In this document: positions 23,086-35,003 of the stretch, one piece after another
Numbering within the stretch: the first letter of the stretch is position 1
Layout of the letters: each line of letters begins with the position of its first letter
NCBI RefSeq assembly: GCF_011745365.1
Contig: NW_024468916.1
Span: forward strand, 1,099,630-1,163,629
Length of the DNA stretch: 64,000 nt
Direction of reading: 5' to 3'
Source of the DNA: Cryphonectria parasitica EP155
Lineage: Eukaryota > Ascomycota > Sordariomycetes > Diaporthales > Cryphonectriaceae
Position numbers and translations under genes: made by a program
Notes under the pieces: generated by a model
Seen by the model: only the letters and a program-made list of their open reading frames with translations
Told to the model about the DNA's origin: nothing
The model's database searches: none

Positions 23086-24057
23086 TGGCAGTCCATTGGA
23101 TAGACCGAAGCAAGAGGATATGATCATACCATTGAGAATCGTCATGGACGATACACATCGTCATAAGGAGAGAGAAGAGGAACGATTACATCAAGCCCAC
23201 TTTGCGAGTCTCTTGGAGAGGCCGTGGCTTGTGAACTTCTCCCCGTGCAAGCTGTGCAATCCGTAACAGAAATCCTCAAGATCCTTTTCCTGGCCCTCAG
23301 CCTGTTCTCGGGCCATCACAAACGAAACACAAGTCATAAGAGAAAAAATGTAGACCAATGATCTATTAAAGAAGCTAAACGCCGGTAGCAGCCTCATGCA
23401 TGTACGTTGGTGCTCTCCCTCAGATGTAACTTGTGCGTGTAAACAGGGCAGACCCACGGACCCAAACCGCCGCCCTGGTCCAATTCACACGCCATTCTGA
23501 TGATCTTCGACGATTCGTGGACGGGGAAGGGGAGAGAATATTAGAACAAAACAAAAAACATTTGTCTGAAGGAGGGATACGTTGCTAGGTGCAAGGTATA
23601 CCTTCACGAGATGACCGTCCAACGCCTTGCAAGGAACACCATGTGGTAAAGGAAACAGGAAATTCAAATGTTTTGCTGACCCTCATCATCATTAAGTTCC
23701 TCTATACCTTGTGATTGTAAAAGAGGAGATCATAAAAAGGAAAAGAAAGAGAGAACAAAACAGGGGCTGTGCTGGATACAACTCGAGGTCATGTGGGAAA
23801 AATAGGAAGTGGTCACACACAGGCTGTGGAAGCCTGCCCCCCCCCCCCCCGAGGGGCCCAAAAGAAACACAATTTTCATCTTTTCGCAAGCGTTACTACT
23901 ATGTGCGAGGCTGGGTGGGTTGAGCACACAGAGAAAATCATGCCAGCTGAGACAAAAGTATGCGTAGTGAAAAACATCGACAGTCTTGCGCCGAAACTAT
24001 CGTCGTGGCTCACTCGACTTGCTTTTAGTTCCCAAGGTTGTGACGGAAGCTCGGTGC
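23086..24057. other. Convergent 3' region, SCYL2 and sirtuin genes
   Basis: 972 bp between stop codons. It includes A-rich stretches and a C14 run. No gene recognised. Confidence 0.6.
23837..23850. repeat. C14 homopolymer
   Basis: Fourteen C about 210 bases beyond the stop of the minus-strand sirtuin gene, followed by GAGGGGCCC. Confidence 0.9.
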
Positions 24058-26056
24058 TCACTTGGGGCTGGCACGGCCACTCCGACGGCCGCTGCGAGTC
24101 TTGACAGCAACACCGTTGCTGGTACCGTCACCGCTGCCGTTGCTGCTCGTGGAGGCCAGGACCTTCCTGCGGCCAGGAGTGCTCGAGGCTGCAGCAGCGC
24201 CACGGCGATCAGTGGCCGCCTTCTTGACCGACGAGGTGGCAGTAGAAGCGGCGGCGGCGGCAGCGGCAGCGGCAGCGACAGCACCATCCTCGTCGCCGGA
24301 GCGGTGGGCGCTGAAGACATGTCGGCTGCCCCAGGCAGGGTCGGACCTGATGTCGATGACCTGGTCGTCGGGGATCATGTCGTGCTGCAGGTCCCAGCCG
24401 GCGCGGTTGCAGAGCTCGGCGACGACGACGTCGCAGTCGCCCAGGAGGTCGATGTCGAAGTTGTGGTGGGTCACCGGGGTCCTCGAGATGTAGATCTGGG
24501 GGATGTGCGGCGGGATAAAAGGGACCAGCTCGCTGACGGGGGCGACCTTGAGGCTGGTGCCGATGACGACGACGAGGTCGGTCTTGAAGCGGTCCTCCTC
24601 GACCAGGCGGCGGCTGAAGGCGTCGGGAAGAGCCTCGCCGAAGAAGGTGATGTCGGGCTTCATGATGCCGCCCTTGGAAGGCATGTCGTACTCGGAGTCG
24701 CTGGCACTATCGTAGTCACCGGGCCGGCGGCGAACCTTCTTCTCGGTGCCGTCGCGCACAATCTTGCGCTTGCGGCTGCTGTTTTTGGTGGTGCGGCGTG
24801 GGACGGCACAGACGGGGCAATAGGGGATCTTTCCGGCCTTGATCTCGCCGAAAATGGCATCACCTGGCACTTTGTGGCCGCACTGGATGCAGGTGGCGGT
24901 GGCGAAGGAGCCGTGGCTGAGAGAGAGAGAGAGACTTGGCTTAGTGGACGAGATTTTGGGGGAAGCGAGACTCGAGAGAAGATGGCTTACCATTGAATCA
25001 ACTTGTCAGGAGAAATACCAGCCTTGGACTCAAGATTGTCAATGTTCTGCGAGTAGTTGGTCAGGAGTTTGCCCTTCTCCTGCAGCAGCGCAATGAACTT
25101 GTGGGTGGGCGAGAAACGCTCAGCCTCTGGCAGGATGTCTCGAGCGACCGAGAAGAAGATGGAAGGGTCCTCCTTAAAGACAGTGATGTTGAAGACTTCC
25201 TGGGGGTCGTCGAGGCCCAAGTGGTGGAGCTTCGAGTAGAGACCGGTGCCGGCAGAGCGGAAGTCAGGTATGCCCAGCGAGGTGGAGATGCCAGCACCGG
25301 TCAGGACGATGATGTTTTTGGATTTCTGGAGGAGCTCGACAGCATCGTCGACTGAGTTGTACGTGGACAGTTTGGCCCTCTTGGCCAGCTCGCGGGTGAT
25401 GGCAAGGATCAGCAGGCTGCGGTAGGACTGATCAGGATGACCCTCGAGGAAGTCAGGGGGTCGGACGCCAAAGGCAGTGAGGAGCTTCTTAGCCGAAATA
25501 TAACCAGAATCAATAGTACGACGACAAAACTCCTCAGGACCCAGGGCACGAAGCTGCTGGCGGAAGTTGACTGCCTCATCAGGCGTGCAGAAGTTAGGAT
25601 CTGGAAGCAGTGGCACCATCAGCTACTGAGCCCAACACCACCACCATCACCACTAGAGGAGGCGCCACAAGAAAAAGTGCTGGCTGTAGGGCTGTGCTGT
25701 GCGCGATATCGGGCAAGACGGGGGAAAGCACATAAAGACACACACAATGTCTTATAAGGGAAAGGGGGGGGGGGGCATAGTAAGGGAAATAGCTTACTGC
25801 CGTGAGTGTTATCATCAGTCAAACCGTCGAGCAACTCAGCCAGAAGAGACTCAGTCTCCCAAGAGTTATCGAGGTCATTGACGTGCTCCTCGAGCTCGTT
25901 CAAGGGCTGGGCGACACCGTGCTGGATGTCCTTCTTGATATCCTCGTTGACGTCGTACTTGTCCTCCAACTCAACAACCTCAGAGACGCTAGAAACAGCC
26001 TCTTTAGTCTCGCGCTTGGCCGAGTTGCGCTGAGTGCGCGCGTCTTGATTGCTCAT
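24058..26056 (-). CDS. SIR2: SIRT1-like NAD-dependent protein deacetylase (Sir2/Hst1 family)
   Basis: Three exons on the minus strand, 26056-25798, 25600-24991 and 24916-24058, give 575 aa. The first intron (25797-25601, GTAAGC...CCAG) contains a G/C run; the acceptor was chosen because it alone keeps phase. Residues 1-100 are acidic. The Rossmann core has [17 protein letters not shown] near 189-205, [10 protein letters not shown] near 272 and catalytic His in CHGS at 291. CIQC and CPVC form the zinc site. VVIGTSLKV and [16 protein letters not shown] match animal SIRT1 and fungal Sir2/Hst1. Between CPVC and [11 protein letters not shown] lies an extra basic/acidic stretch of roughly 45 residues ([10 protein letters not shown]...SDSEYD) that may be a nuclear signal or docking loop. 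The tail has polyalanine and ends in [12 protein letters not shown]. It removes acetyl groups from histones using NAD and is probably a nuclear silencing factor. Confidence 0.94.
25764..25775. repeat. G12 homopolymer
   Basis: Twelve G (C on the gene strand) inside the first intron of the sirtuin gene. Confidence 0.9.
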
Positions 26057-26626
26057 GTTGGGCGGCGAGCACACCACGGTAGATATGCAGCTGCAGTCAG
26101 GAAAGGGGTCGTGGAAAGGAGTTGAGAGTGTGGATGTAGAAATGAAGATGACGTTGCAGAGGCACAATCACTGAGAATGCGATAAAGGAAGAAAGAGGTT
26201 GGGGGGAGGGGGCGGAGATTGTGTGTTCTTGGGAAACGGTGACACAGAGGAGCGACAGGAGGATAGGACTATTTTCTCTTTGGGTGGTGGTGGTGGTTAT
26301 CGAAGTGGAAGAAGTTGGATGAGGTGGTTGGTTGAGAGCAGTAATGGCTTGGGCCTTTGCACAAATCAAAACTGGGAAAGAACTGGATATGGATTGGGTT
26401 GCCGTCAGAGCTGAGATTTCTATGTAGAGGCTCAGAATTTTCAAACGACACAATTATCTGAATAAGAAATCATAGGGTCCAGGGTGTGAATAATCAGTGT
26501 TGGGGGAGGAGGTTGGCCCTTGAATGCATCCAGAGTGTCAAAGGTGTGAAGGTGTAGAAATGCAGGTGAAAAGAGAAGGACGGCCACCTGTGTATGATGC
26601 AGTGCCACTTGAAAAGGGAAGGAGGC

Positions 26627-26646
26627 AGTGAGTGAGTGAGTGAGTG
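26627..26646. repeat. (AGTG)5 microsatellite
   Basis: Five tandem copies of a tetranucleotide about 570 bp upstream of the sirtuin start. Confidence 0.9.
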
Positions 26647-27247
26647 AAAGAGAGAGGGCTTTTAGGCAAGGTTGGCCTGTTTCATGCTGCCCTCAGCGCT
26701 GATCCATGGCTGTGGTGCACACTACCTATTCTCATTCCAAGGCCCCCTGCCCGCCACCATTTGTGCAAACAGACGAGTTCCCCAGTGTCTGGTCTAGAAG
26801 GTAGGCTAGGACGATGACCCTAATTCTCTCTTTAAGCTTCCAAATTTACTTTGTTACTCAGCCTACAGGGCACCTTGACTACAGCTGGAGCACACCAGTG
26901 CAGCTGAGTTGACACGGTACGGGAAGTCTCTCCGTGCTGGCCTGAAGTGTCTCCCTATCCCAGCCCCCAGCTTCCGGAATGCTTGGCAACTCATTCTTCA
27001 GAATCACCCTCACAACTTACTTGTGTGCCATAATGCCATAACGTCTTCTCTCGTCATCTTTAAGACACATAGGGCCTTCTTTAAAGACCAAAAAAGGTTT
27101 TCTTTCTTGTCTCTCTCTCTCCTCATAATTTCTTGTCCGAGACTTACAAATAGTCAGTCTATACAGACTCATATTGCAGCTATCTCCTTACAGATCACCT
27201 TGATAAGAACAATCATGTTAGACGAATGTGCCCGGACTTTACCGAGG

Positions 27248-27258
27248 CCCCCCCCCCC
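27248..27258. repeat. C11 homopolymer
   Basis: Eleven C in the gene-poor region, the shortest of the G/C runs counted here. Confidence 0.85.
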
Positions 27259-27292
27259 TTAGAAATTAGGTTCAAATTTACTTTTTGCCCCT

Positions 27293-27336
27293 ACACACAC
27301 ACACACACTCTCTCTCTCTTTCTCTCTCCTCTCTCT
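27293..27336. repeat. (AC)n(CT)n microsatellite
   Basis: Eight AC dinucleotides run directly into an interrupted CT tract in the gene-poor region. Confidence 0.85.
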
Positions 27337-30300
27337 GTCCCTCCCTCCCTTCGTGGCATCTTCCGCTGATTTATTTTGGCCATGCTAATTCCCGTTCCGG
27401 TAACTGGGCTTCCAAAGAGCAGCAAGGTCCACATAAAGCCATTCTTGTGCACGCAGAATTTCAGGCGCATAACTCAAGTTGGAACTGTCCATTACCCGCT
27501 TGCAAAACCACTGCATGCAGGTGATCTGCAAATATGGCATAATAAGTGCCAAAGGTGTCTCCACAGAGGTATCAATCCCCCCCTCATCATCATACATGTA
27601 ACAACTAAAAAGTATGCGACTGTGATACGTGAGCAAAGCCACCAAAACCACTGAACGGAAACCAATGTTGACCTGCTTGGAGGAAGGAAAAGTACAGATA
27701 AACTCTCCTAGTTTAGCGATCTGCAAGACGCTGGTTCAGCATGCCACCACCGGAGACATTAGCCCGTTCAGAAGTAACCGCCCTACCATAGCAAACAGTT
27801 AGGCTATCACAACTCAGGTTTTAGAATGACGAGAAGAAAAAGGAAGGAACATATCTGAGTGGAATCGGGCCCCGCTAAGAAGGCCCTAGAATCGGCAGAG
27901 CCGGGATGGGAGCTTGAGCTTTGCGGGAAAACAGAACGAGTATTATGACATGTCATGTATTAATGATGATAATAATGCCTTTTTAAGCTAATTCTTTTGA
28001 TGACCTGATCCGTTACACAGAAGCCCTATCACCTAGATTGACCACTCCCCAGATGTCGCACAGCACAGTCAGAGAGGGTTAATGTGACCAAAAGCTTACG
28101 CCTTCCCGAGACCCCCCTGACGACTCCTCGCAGTACCAGGGCGGTACACACAAAGTTGCACTCTTTCATGAGGCCAGAATGTGGCTGCAGATATTGGGGG
28201 GTGTCAAATTACAAGCATTCGTTTTACCCTTTTCTGATGCAGTAGAGAAAGAAGCGGACGGAGAGGCCCTGCTGTGCACTAGTTGATCAATAAGCAGATG
28301 TAGAGAAAGAATCATCAGGGTTGCTTTCGCTCAGCCCAGTGTCTCCAATTTCTGGTTTCTTGCCACGAAGGAGCAGTATAACACAATTGGCGGACCATTT
28401 TACAGCAATTAACGTCTTGATCTACATGGTATTTAAATCAGTTTAGTGTTAATCAGGCAAAGGGGAACCAGGGAGACGTGTTCGGTGTTATATCGAGTAC
28501 TACTATCAAGTAATTGCTTTATGTTTACTTCAGGTACTCATGGTGTCCTAGGTAGTCGTTGAACTCCACAGGGAGAGAGAGAGAGAGACTTCGGATTGTC
28601 GTGGAAGCCGCACATCTTGATTCGATCAAATCGGTCCCCATACGCCCATTCGCCTTCCTGAAGATTTGTCAATTGCTACTTATTTGTAGGTTTGCAATGA
28701 CCTTCAGGGGCGAACGTATGATTTCCAAGCTTGTGGCTAAATCATGTTATCTTCATCCAAGGCAACCATATATTACTCTAATTTTTTGGATCTCTTCAAA
28801 AAAAAGAAATTTTGCAAGGCTGCTGCCTGAATTGGAAGGACAGTAGCCAAATTGCTCAGGTGGACAAAATATTATTCTGATTATAGATCATGACTAATCC
28901 ACACTGCTCAATAGAATCTCAAACCTGGGTTTCTCATTTGACAACGCCGGTTCCATTATGTGAACAGGTTTATTTAGTGAATAATTGCAAGTACACACGA
29001 GACAGCTTGCTTGCAAAGAACTTGCTTAGAATCTCGAGCACACACCTCCAAAGACAGTATCGCCCACCTCATACGTAAATAATTTTCAAGCTTATTAATT
29101 ATCTACATAGAAATCATCAGACCCTTGTTGTGCAGAAGTATCGTGCAAGACTCTGGCAAGTATAGCACAAAAGTACAGGCCAGCCATCTGCAAAACTGGA
29201 TTTGCATGCCCATCAATGATCCTGATACGCTGATCCAGCCCGCTGGCTGCAGGGACTAGAGTAGGCAAGGCACAACAGACAATCATATGCAACCCATTCA
29301 CATCGCGGGCTCGATATGATACCCTCGGCCTGCTGGGTCAGCAGAGACAACCTCCACCCTTCCCTTCGATCAGCTCGGTGCGACAGAGAAATGTAAAAGG
29401 CCAAAGCTAGCAATAGTGCAAAATACTGATTCAAATGCCACCCGGCAAGAGAGGAGAGCCGGCTCAATGACCTGCCAGTGCTAAGTTACGAGATCTCGCA
29501 AAGGCGTCGCCAATCCCCAATCCATTGCTAGATTAATCCATAGTGGGCAGCTGCCAATACCGCACAGTTTGGGTGGTATCCAGGACTCAACTCTCATAGC
29601 CTTTGGAGCTCGTTGTCTCACCACCTTCCCTTCCTCCTCGACCGACTTGCTCTAGCTTTCATAACGCAGAAAGAGACGTTTATCGAGCCCAAGGGCCACG
29701 ATGGGTCGGTTGAACGGACTATTGCGACGCGGTTCTGGCCCCCAAGCGGCAAGAGGTTGACCGTTGCTGGTAGTGTGGGATAACAACCCTCACATGCACA
29801 CGACAGCATAAAGTGTAAGGATGCCGGCTTCTGGTTGTTGCGAAGAAAGGAAGAAACAAAGGAGTGGTCGATTCGGTGTCTGAACGAAGCGAGCGGAAGA
29901 AAAGAAGGTTTAACTGGTTTAGCCCAGACAAACCGTCTCTATTTATGATACAGGCTCATCGTGATGCGATGAGATAGACCGCGCGAGGGCGGAACCCAAC
30001 TCGAGAGGCCGCAACAGATCCCTGGGTCGTGAATGTGGTGTCGAGTGGTCTGTCTGCTTCAATATCGCGTATGAGTAGACATATCCCTTCACTCTCACCA
30101 AGATATTGTAGCCTGCGTTCTCGATTGGCTCTGTCTTGCCACCAGATCTACCATTGTGTGTAGGAAAGGGCTTGGAGACGCAATGCTGCCCGTTGTGTAT
30201 CTGCTAAGAGGCGCTGATGATGTTTTTCTTTCTTTTTTAATCTAAGGTCATGTCCACTAAATCACCATCGTTGCAACAGGAGTACAGTACAATGACTGGA

Positions 30301-30608
30301 TAATAAATTAAAAAGTACATAGCGCTGGTTGTGTTTAATTAATCGCTTAATAACGTTATGTATTCCTATTCCTGATAGCAGGAACGCACCGCTGGGTATC
30401 TAAAGCACCATATAATCTGAAAGATAAAGATAAAATGAGCGTAGATGAGGCCATAAGACTCTTGCCCACATTAATACCCAAAACGCCCTGACCCTCCGTA
30501 TGGTCTGAACCGCTGCCGTCTTCTCGTGCCCCCCGCATAGTCCCTCGAGCCCATGTTCAGATCAAAATTATGCAACAGTCCAAATCGAGGCCACAGGTAG
30601 AGGCGCGC

Positions 30609-33600
30609 CTAAAGCCTGGCCTTGTCCGACGGCACACCCTCGCTCCCATTCCCCCTCTCCCTCTTATCCTTCCTCCCATGCGACTTCTCCCGAAAGCCAA
30701 GGCCCGGGATGCCGCTCCGCAGCGCGAGGCTGCTTGTCACGACCGAGATGCTGCTGAGCGCCATGGCGAGAGACGCCCACACCGGGTCTAGGCGGACATG
30801 GCTCCCATTCGAGACGATGGGCATCAGCACGCCGGCAGCGATGGGGACCGCGACCATGTTGTATACCAGGGCCCAGGCAAAGTTGACCTTAACCCTAGTG
30901 AAGACGGCCTGGGACAGATCGAGCAGCGTGACGACGCTCCAGAGGTCCGACTTGACAAGCACGAACTCGGCGGAGCTGATGGCTACGTCGGAGCCGGAGC
31001 CAATGGCGATGCCGACATCGGCCTGTGTGAGCGCTGGGCTGTCGTTGATGCCGTCGCCGACCATGGCGACCGTGGCACGTGTCGAGGCCTCCTCTCCCTC
31101 CTTATTCTTGTCACTGCCGCGGCGGGCCTTCAGCGTCGACTGCAGGTACTTGATCTTGTCTGCCTTCTGCGTGGGTAGGACGCCCGAGATGACCTGGTCC
31201 GACGGGATGCCGATGAGGGTTGCGACGGCGCGAGCTGTCACCTCGTTGTCGCCAGAGAGCATCCACACGCGTGTGCCCCTAGACTGAAGAGATTGAACGA
31301 TATCGACGGATTCGGGGCGGATGGGGTCAGAGATGGCAAGGGCGGCGGCGATCTTGAAATGTGGCTCTGATGACGATGTGCACCTCATGGCGACAAGGGC
31401 AATGGACTTGGCCTCCTTTTTCCATGTGTCAGTCATGGACACGACCTTTTCTGAGAGCTCGACCCCGTGGTCCTTCATCATGGCTTCGTTGCCGACCAGC
31501 ATCTCATGAGTCTCTCCACTCGAGAAAGTTGCCTTCAAACCCTTGCCAGGTTCCTCCTGCACATCTGTGGTGTCTACGTTGGGGTCAAGCTCCCTCTCAG
31601 CACAGAACGACACGATGGCCTTTGCAATGGGATGGCTGCTGCTCTCTTCAACAGCCTTCAGGGCGGCCAGCATGGTTGACGTCTGCTCTTTGGAGAACGC
31701 GCCGGGATCAGGAAAGATGGTCGAGTCTGTGATGCTCGGCAGGCCGCCCTCAGTGAGGGTACCTGTCTTGTCGAAAACAACACAGTCGATCCGGCTCGCC
31801 TTCTCAAAGGCCTCACCTCCTCCCTTGGCGAGGATCCCATGCTTAGCAGCGAGTCCGCCGCCGACGAAGATGGCCGTTGGTGCGGCAAGACCCAGACCGC
31901 AGGGGCAGGCAACCACAAAGACGGCAATAGCAAATTGCAGGGAGAAGGCGACCCAGCCGCCCGAGGTGACGTCCAGATAGTCGTTAGGGATTACGCCGCT
32001 GAGCCCGAGAATCATCCAGATGAGCCAAGTGACAATGGCGATCAGGGTCACCACAGGGACGAAATAAGTGGTCAGGACGTCTGCGATCTGCTCCATGGGG
32101 GCACGCTTGGTCTGACCTTCCCGGACAACCTTGACGATCTGGTCGAGCATCGAAGTGCCGGCCACGCCAGTGATCCGGATGACGACTGGTTTGTCCTTGT
32201 TGACGGTACCAGCATAAACAGCATCCTCGGGACCTTTCTTGATAAGTCGAGCCTCCCCGGTGAGGCTGGACTCATCAAAACTGGTCTCACCCTCGACGAC
32301 GATACCATCCGCTGGCGGTGATGCGCCGTGCCGTATGCGGACTGTGTCACCGAAATCGAGCAAGTCGGCCTTGACGACCTTGTCCTCCGTCTTGCCTTCG
32401 TCCTTGCGCTCGACAAGCACGGCTTCTGTGGGACGCAGCTTGCCAAGAGCTGTGACCGCGTCTCCGGTCTTGGACTTGCTGTACGCCTCGATCCATCTTC
32501 CGACGAGCAGGAAGAGGGTCAAGAACACTACCGAGTCAAAATAAAATTCCTGGTCGTTCACATGATCAGGCTTGTTGACGCCGGCTGCAATGAGCTGTGC
32601 TACCGAAGATACATATGCGATTGTCGTGCCCAGGGACATCAGGGTGTTCATGCTGCCAAATCGATAAAATCGTCGCAGGATGGGCATCTGACTCCCTCTT
32701 CTCCAGAGGGTCTTAATCTCTTTGAGCGCTCGGGTGTGGAACACATCGGCCGCGAAGAAATAGACAGGGGTCGCCAGTATGAACATGGCGATCTGGGCGC
32801 GGCTGATGCCCGAGACCCATGGTCTCGTCAGGAAGTCCTTGGAGGTATTGGGGTCTGGGATGAGGGACATGTAGACAACGCCGAGGATGAATGTTGGTAT
32901 GGCTACGATGAATGTGAATATGGCCCGGTAGAGCAGCCGACGCTGGTGCTGGTGCTGTGCCATCTTGGATCGCTCCTCCAGGCTGGGCGGATGGTAGATG
33001 GAGACCTGCAGGGCTGGGTCGCCGGCCTCCACAGCTGCCAGTATGTGTCGGATGGTAAAGTTGGGAGCCTCGGGCACGTAAGCAATCTTCATGATTGGCT
33101 TTGCTTGGGTGGGCTCGGTGATGATGTCGATCTGTCGCCTGAAACCAGCGAGACTGCTGATCACCCGGCCAGGGCAGTGTGAGCAATAGATGCCACCCAG
33201 CAGGATCTCGACGGTCCTCTCCTGAGTCTCAGCCTGCTCGCTCTCGACTGGCTCGACGCTGTCCAGGTGTGCTTCGTAGCCGCTGTCCTCAATGGCCTCC
33301 ACTATATCGTCGGCATGTCCCTTGCCGTAGAACTCAACGGTCGCACTGTTGGACAGGAGATTGACTGCGGATTCTGTCACCCAATCTAACTCGTCGAGTG
33401 TGCCTTTGATGTTGTTGATACAGGCAGCGCATGTCATGCCACCCACGGCCAGGCTCGCCCGCCATAACTGCTTGTCAGCTGAGCTACTGTCGTCCGAATC
33501 CACCGTGACAAGAGACATGTCGTTGGGTTTCTGTGCGGCTGCTCCCTCCGGGTGCTGGGCACCGGCTGAAGACGACGAAGCTGGTGGCGAAGCGGCACCA

Positions 33601-34139
33601 CCATGTGGTTGGTCGTGACATGGCTTTGTAGATGTGCCTTGGGAATTGCGGCACTGCTCACAGTTTAAGAGATGAACACGGGCGGCTTCCGACTGGGAGT
33701 GATCCCCTGACAACCATGTAGAGAGTGTCTTGTAGGGTGCAGGACGGGTCTCTGTGGCTTGTCCATCGTGTAGGGATGCGGCTGTGGCGTTGTTGATCTG
33801 AGACGAGGCATCTTCTGAATCATCAGCAGAGGTAGAGACGCCAGAAACCTCGTAGCCGGCGTCGGTCAAGACATCAGCCATCTTCTTGATCTTGACGGAT
33901 GAATCATGTTCCACGGTGACGACTGAAGTGACGATGTTTGGCGAGACCCATAGGACCTTGTCGCCAAAGGCCTCCATCAGTTCATGTCTGATGGCTGTGA
34001 CGCAAGTGGGACAGTGCAGATTCGAGACACTGTAAGAGGTCTTGACGACGACAGAGGCACCGGACTGCTGAGGAGGATGACGACCACCACGACCACCACT
34101 GCTCGACCCGGGGGCCCGCTTAGATAAAGAGGAGGGCAT
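30609..34139 (-). CDS. P1B-type copper-transporting ATPase, CrpA-like (alternative: Ccc2-like)
   Basis: Intronless, 1176 aa from the ATG at 34139 (context GTCAAGATG). An in-frame ATG at 34268 would add 43 residues. The N-terminus has three heavy-metal-associated modules: LHCPTC (Cys 43/46), a canonical GGMTCAAC and a GGIYCSHC, plus an isolated NCEQC pair in the linker. The pump core has TGEA near 626, the CPC transmembrane metal site near 744-746, phosphorylated Asp in DKTGTLTEGG near 790, SSSHPIAKAI and GDGINDSPAL near 1028, and about eight membrane helices. All catalytic motifs are intact. CPC identifies a P1B pump for Cu(I) (possibly Ag). The unusual first and third metal modules fit the CrpA/Pca1-type copper export and resistance branch better than Golgi Ccc2, whose modules are usually GMTCxxC. 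That branch choice is inference. Confidence 0.92.
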   Translation of the reverse strand: MPSSLSKRAPGSSSGGRGGRHPPQQSGASVVVKTSYSVSNLHCPTCVTAIRHELMEAFGDKVLWVSPNIVTSVVTVEHDSSVKIKKMADVLTDAGYEVSGVSTSADDSEDASSQINNATAASLHDGQATETRPAPYKTLSTWLSGDHSQSEAARVHLLNCEQCRNSQGTSTKPCHDQPHGGAASPPASSSSAGAQHPEGAAAQKPNDMSLVTVDSDDSSSADKQLWRASLAVGGMTCAACINNIKGTLDELDWVTESAVNLLSNSATVEFYGKGHADDIVEAIEDSGYEAHLDSVEPVESEQAETQERTVEILLGGIYCSHCPGRVISSLAGFRRQIDIITEPTQAKPIMKIAYVPEAPNFTIRHILAAVEAGDPALQVSIYHPPSLEERSKMAQHQHQRRLLYRAIFTFIVAIPTFILGVVYMSLIPDPNTSKDFLTRPWVSGISRAQIAMFILATPVYFFAADVFHTRALKEIKTLWRRGSQMPILRRFYRFGSMNTLMSLGTTIAYVSSVAQLIAAGVNKPDHVNDQEFYFDSVVFLTLFLLVGRWIEAYSKSKTGDAVTALGKLRPTEAVLVERKDEGKTEDKVVKADLLDFGDTVRIRHGASPPADGIVVEGETSFDESSLTGEARLIKKGPEDAVYAGTVNKDKPVVIRITGVAGTSMLDQIVKVVREGQTKRAPMEQIADVLTTYFVPVVTLIAIVTWLIWMILGLSGVIPNDYLDVTSGGWVAFSLQFAIAVFVVACPCGLGLAAPTAIFVGGGLAAKHGILAKGGGEAFEKASRIDCVVFDKTGTLTEGGLPSITDSTIFPDPGAFSKEQTSTMLAALKAVEESSSHPIAKAIVSFCAERELDPNVDTTDVQEEPGKGLKATFSSGETHEMLVGNEAMMKDHGVELSEKVVSMTDTWKKEAKSIALVAMRCTSSSEPHFKIAAALAISDPIRPESVDIVQSLQSRGTRVWMLSGDNEVTARAVATLIGIPSDQVISGVLPTQKADKIKYLQSTLKARRGSDKNKEGEEASTRATVAMVGDGINDSPALTQADVGIAIGSGSDVAISSAEFVLVKSDLWSVVTLLDLSQAVFTRVKVNFAWALVYNMVAVPIAAGVLMPIVSNGSHVRLDPVWASLAMALSSISVVTSSLALRSGIPGLGFREKSHGRKDKRERGNGSEGVPSDKARL

Positions 34140-34983
34140 CTTGACCGTGGTGCGTGCGACACTTAACCAGGGCGACGACGGGTAAGGCTTGTGGTCTCGT
34201 GTAGAGTAAGTGATGTGATGGATTGGGTCGGTACAATGTCGTACGGCAGTGCAATTGGCGGGTGCCAATTCTGCCGGTGAGATTAAATCTGCACAGAGCC
34301 TATTATCCTGATTTTCCAGCTCCTCTGCTGCAGTACCTGAACTGGAATACGGAACGGGCTGCGATGGAGCGGTTGTCCAGAGATGGAAGCGTGGTTGGTG
34401 GTGTTTGTTTCAAGGGGTCGTTATATGTGTGGCTGAACATTGACGACAAGAAGTGGCGACTCGTTCAGGAACAAGGAAGCCAGCGGCAGACTTTATGATG
34501 AAGGAGCGACACAGACAGCACATGCTAATCATCACAGGCTGCTAATTTGTTCTGGACCATTCCATCAAGAGAATATGAGAATTTGTGATCAGGCATTTGA
34601 AATATAAACAGGTCTCCTGGTTGATGATTTGACTGGTTGTGGTTTCCGCACAAAAGCCGCACCTACCTCTCCATCATCATTCTGACACAAGCGTTGTTTT
34701 CGCGTAGTCGAAGCGCCACACATGGGCGCCGTTTGGGTGGGGGGTCAACCCTGCCATTAGTGGACTGGCTATACAATACTGAGCCATGTTTAGTCATCCA
34801 TCCTTGGTTCTTTCCTCATTTTGTTCTTCCCTTTTTCGGCTGAGAAGATCTCGAGAGGAATGGAGGCTTTAGACAATTGACCGGTGCCCATGATTAAATG
34901 CCCATACTGAAACATACACTGGGCGAACCATTGATGAAAACAGCCCGTTTACTTAGAAGGACCGGAAGAGGAGGAGGATGATA

Positions 34984-35003
34984 ATGATGATGATGATGAT
35001 GAT
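34984..35003. repeat. (ATG/GAT)n microsatellite
   Basis: About six to seven trinucleotide copies in the region between the copper ATPase and MET10 genes. Confidence 0.9.

Larger units (their letters stand above)
26057..30608. other. 4.5-kb region without a recognisable gene
   Basis: It lies between the sirtuin start and the copper ATPase stop, both on the minus strand. It contains simple repeats (AGTG x5 at 26627-26646, C11 at 27248, AC/CT tract at 27293-27336, GA repeat near 28570), AT-rich stretches (28400-29100, 30230-30360) and only short frames without similarity that I can recognise. The first kilobase should include the sirtuin promoter. I found no terminal inverted repeats, no reverse-transcriptase or transposase motifs and no tRNA-like fold. 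It could hold long non-coding transcripts, a decayed element or an intron-rich gene I failed to assemble. Confidence 0.5.

Noticed and set aside
23986..24996. 336-codon plus-strand frame opposite the sirtuin
   Set aside because: Shadow of the sirtuin third exon; the product is a repetitive Gly/Ala/Asp/Val sequence without similarity.
34140..34268. 43-residue N-terminal extension of the copper ATPase from the ATG at 34268
   Set aside because: Kept as an alternative only; the ATG at 34139 has better context and directly precedes the usual disordered start before the first metal module.
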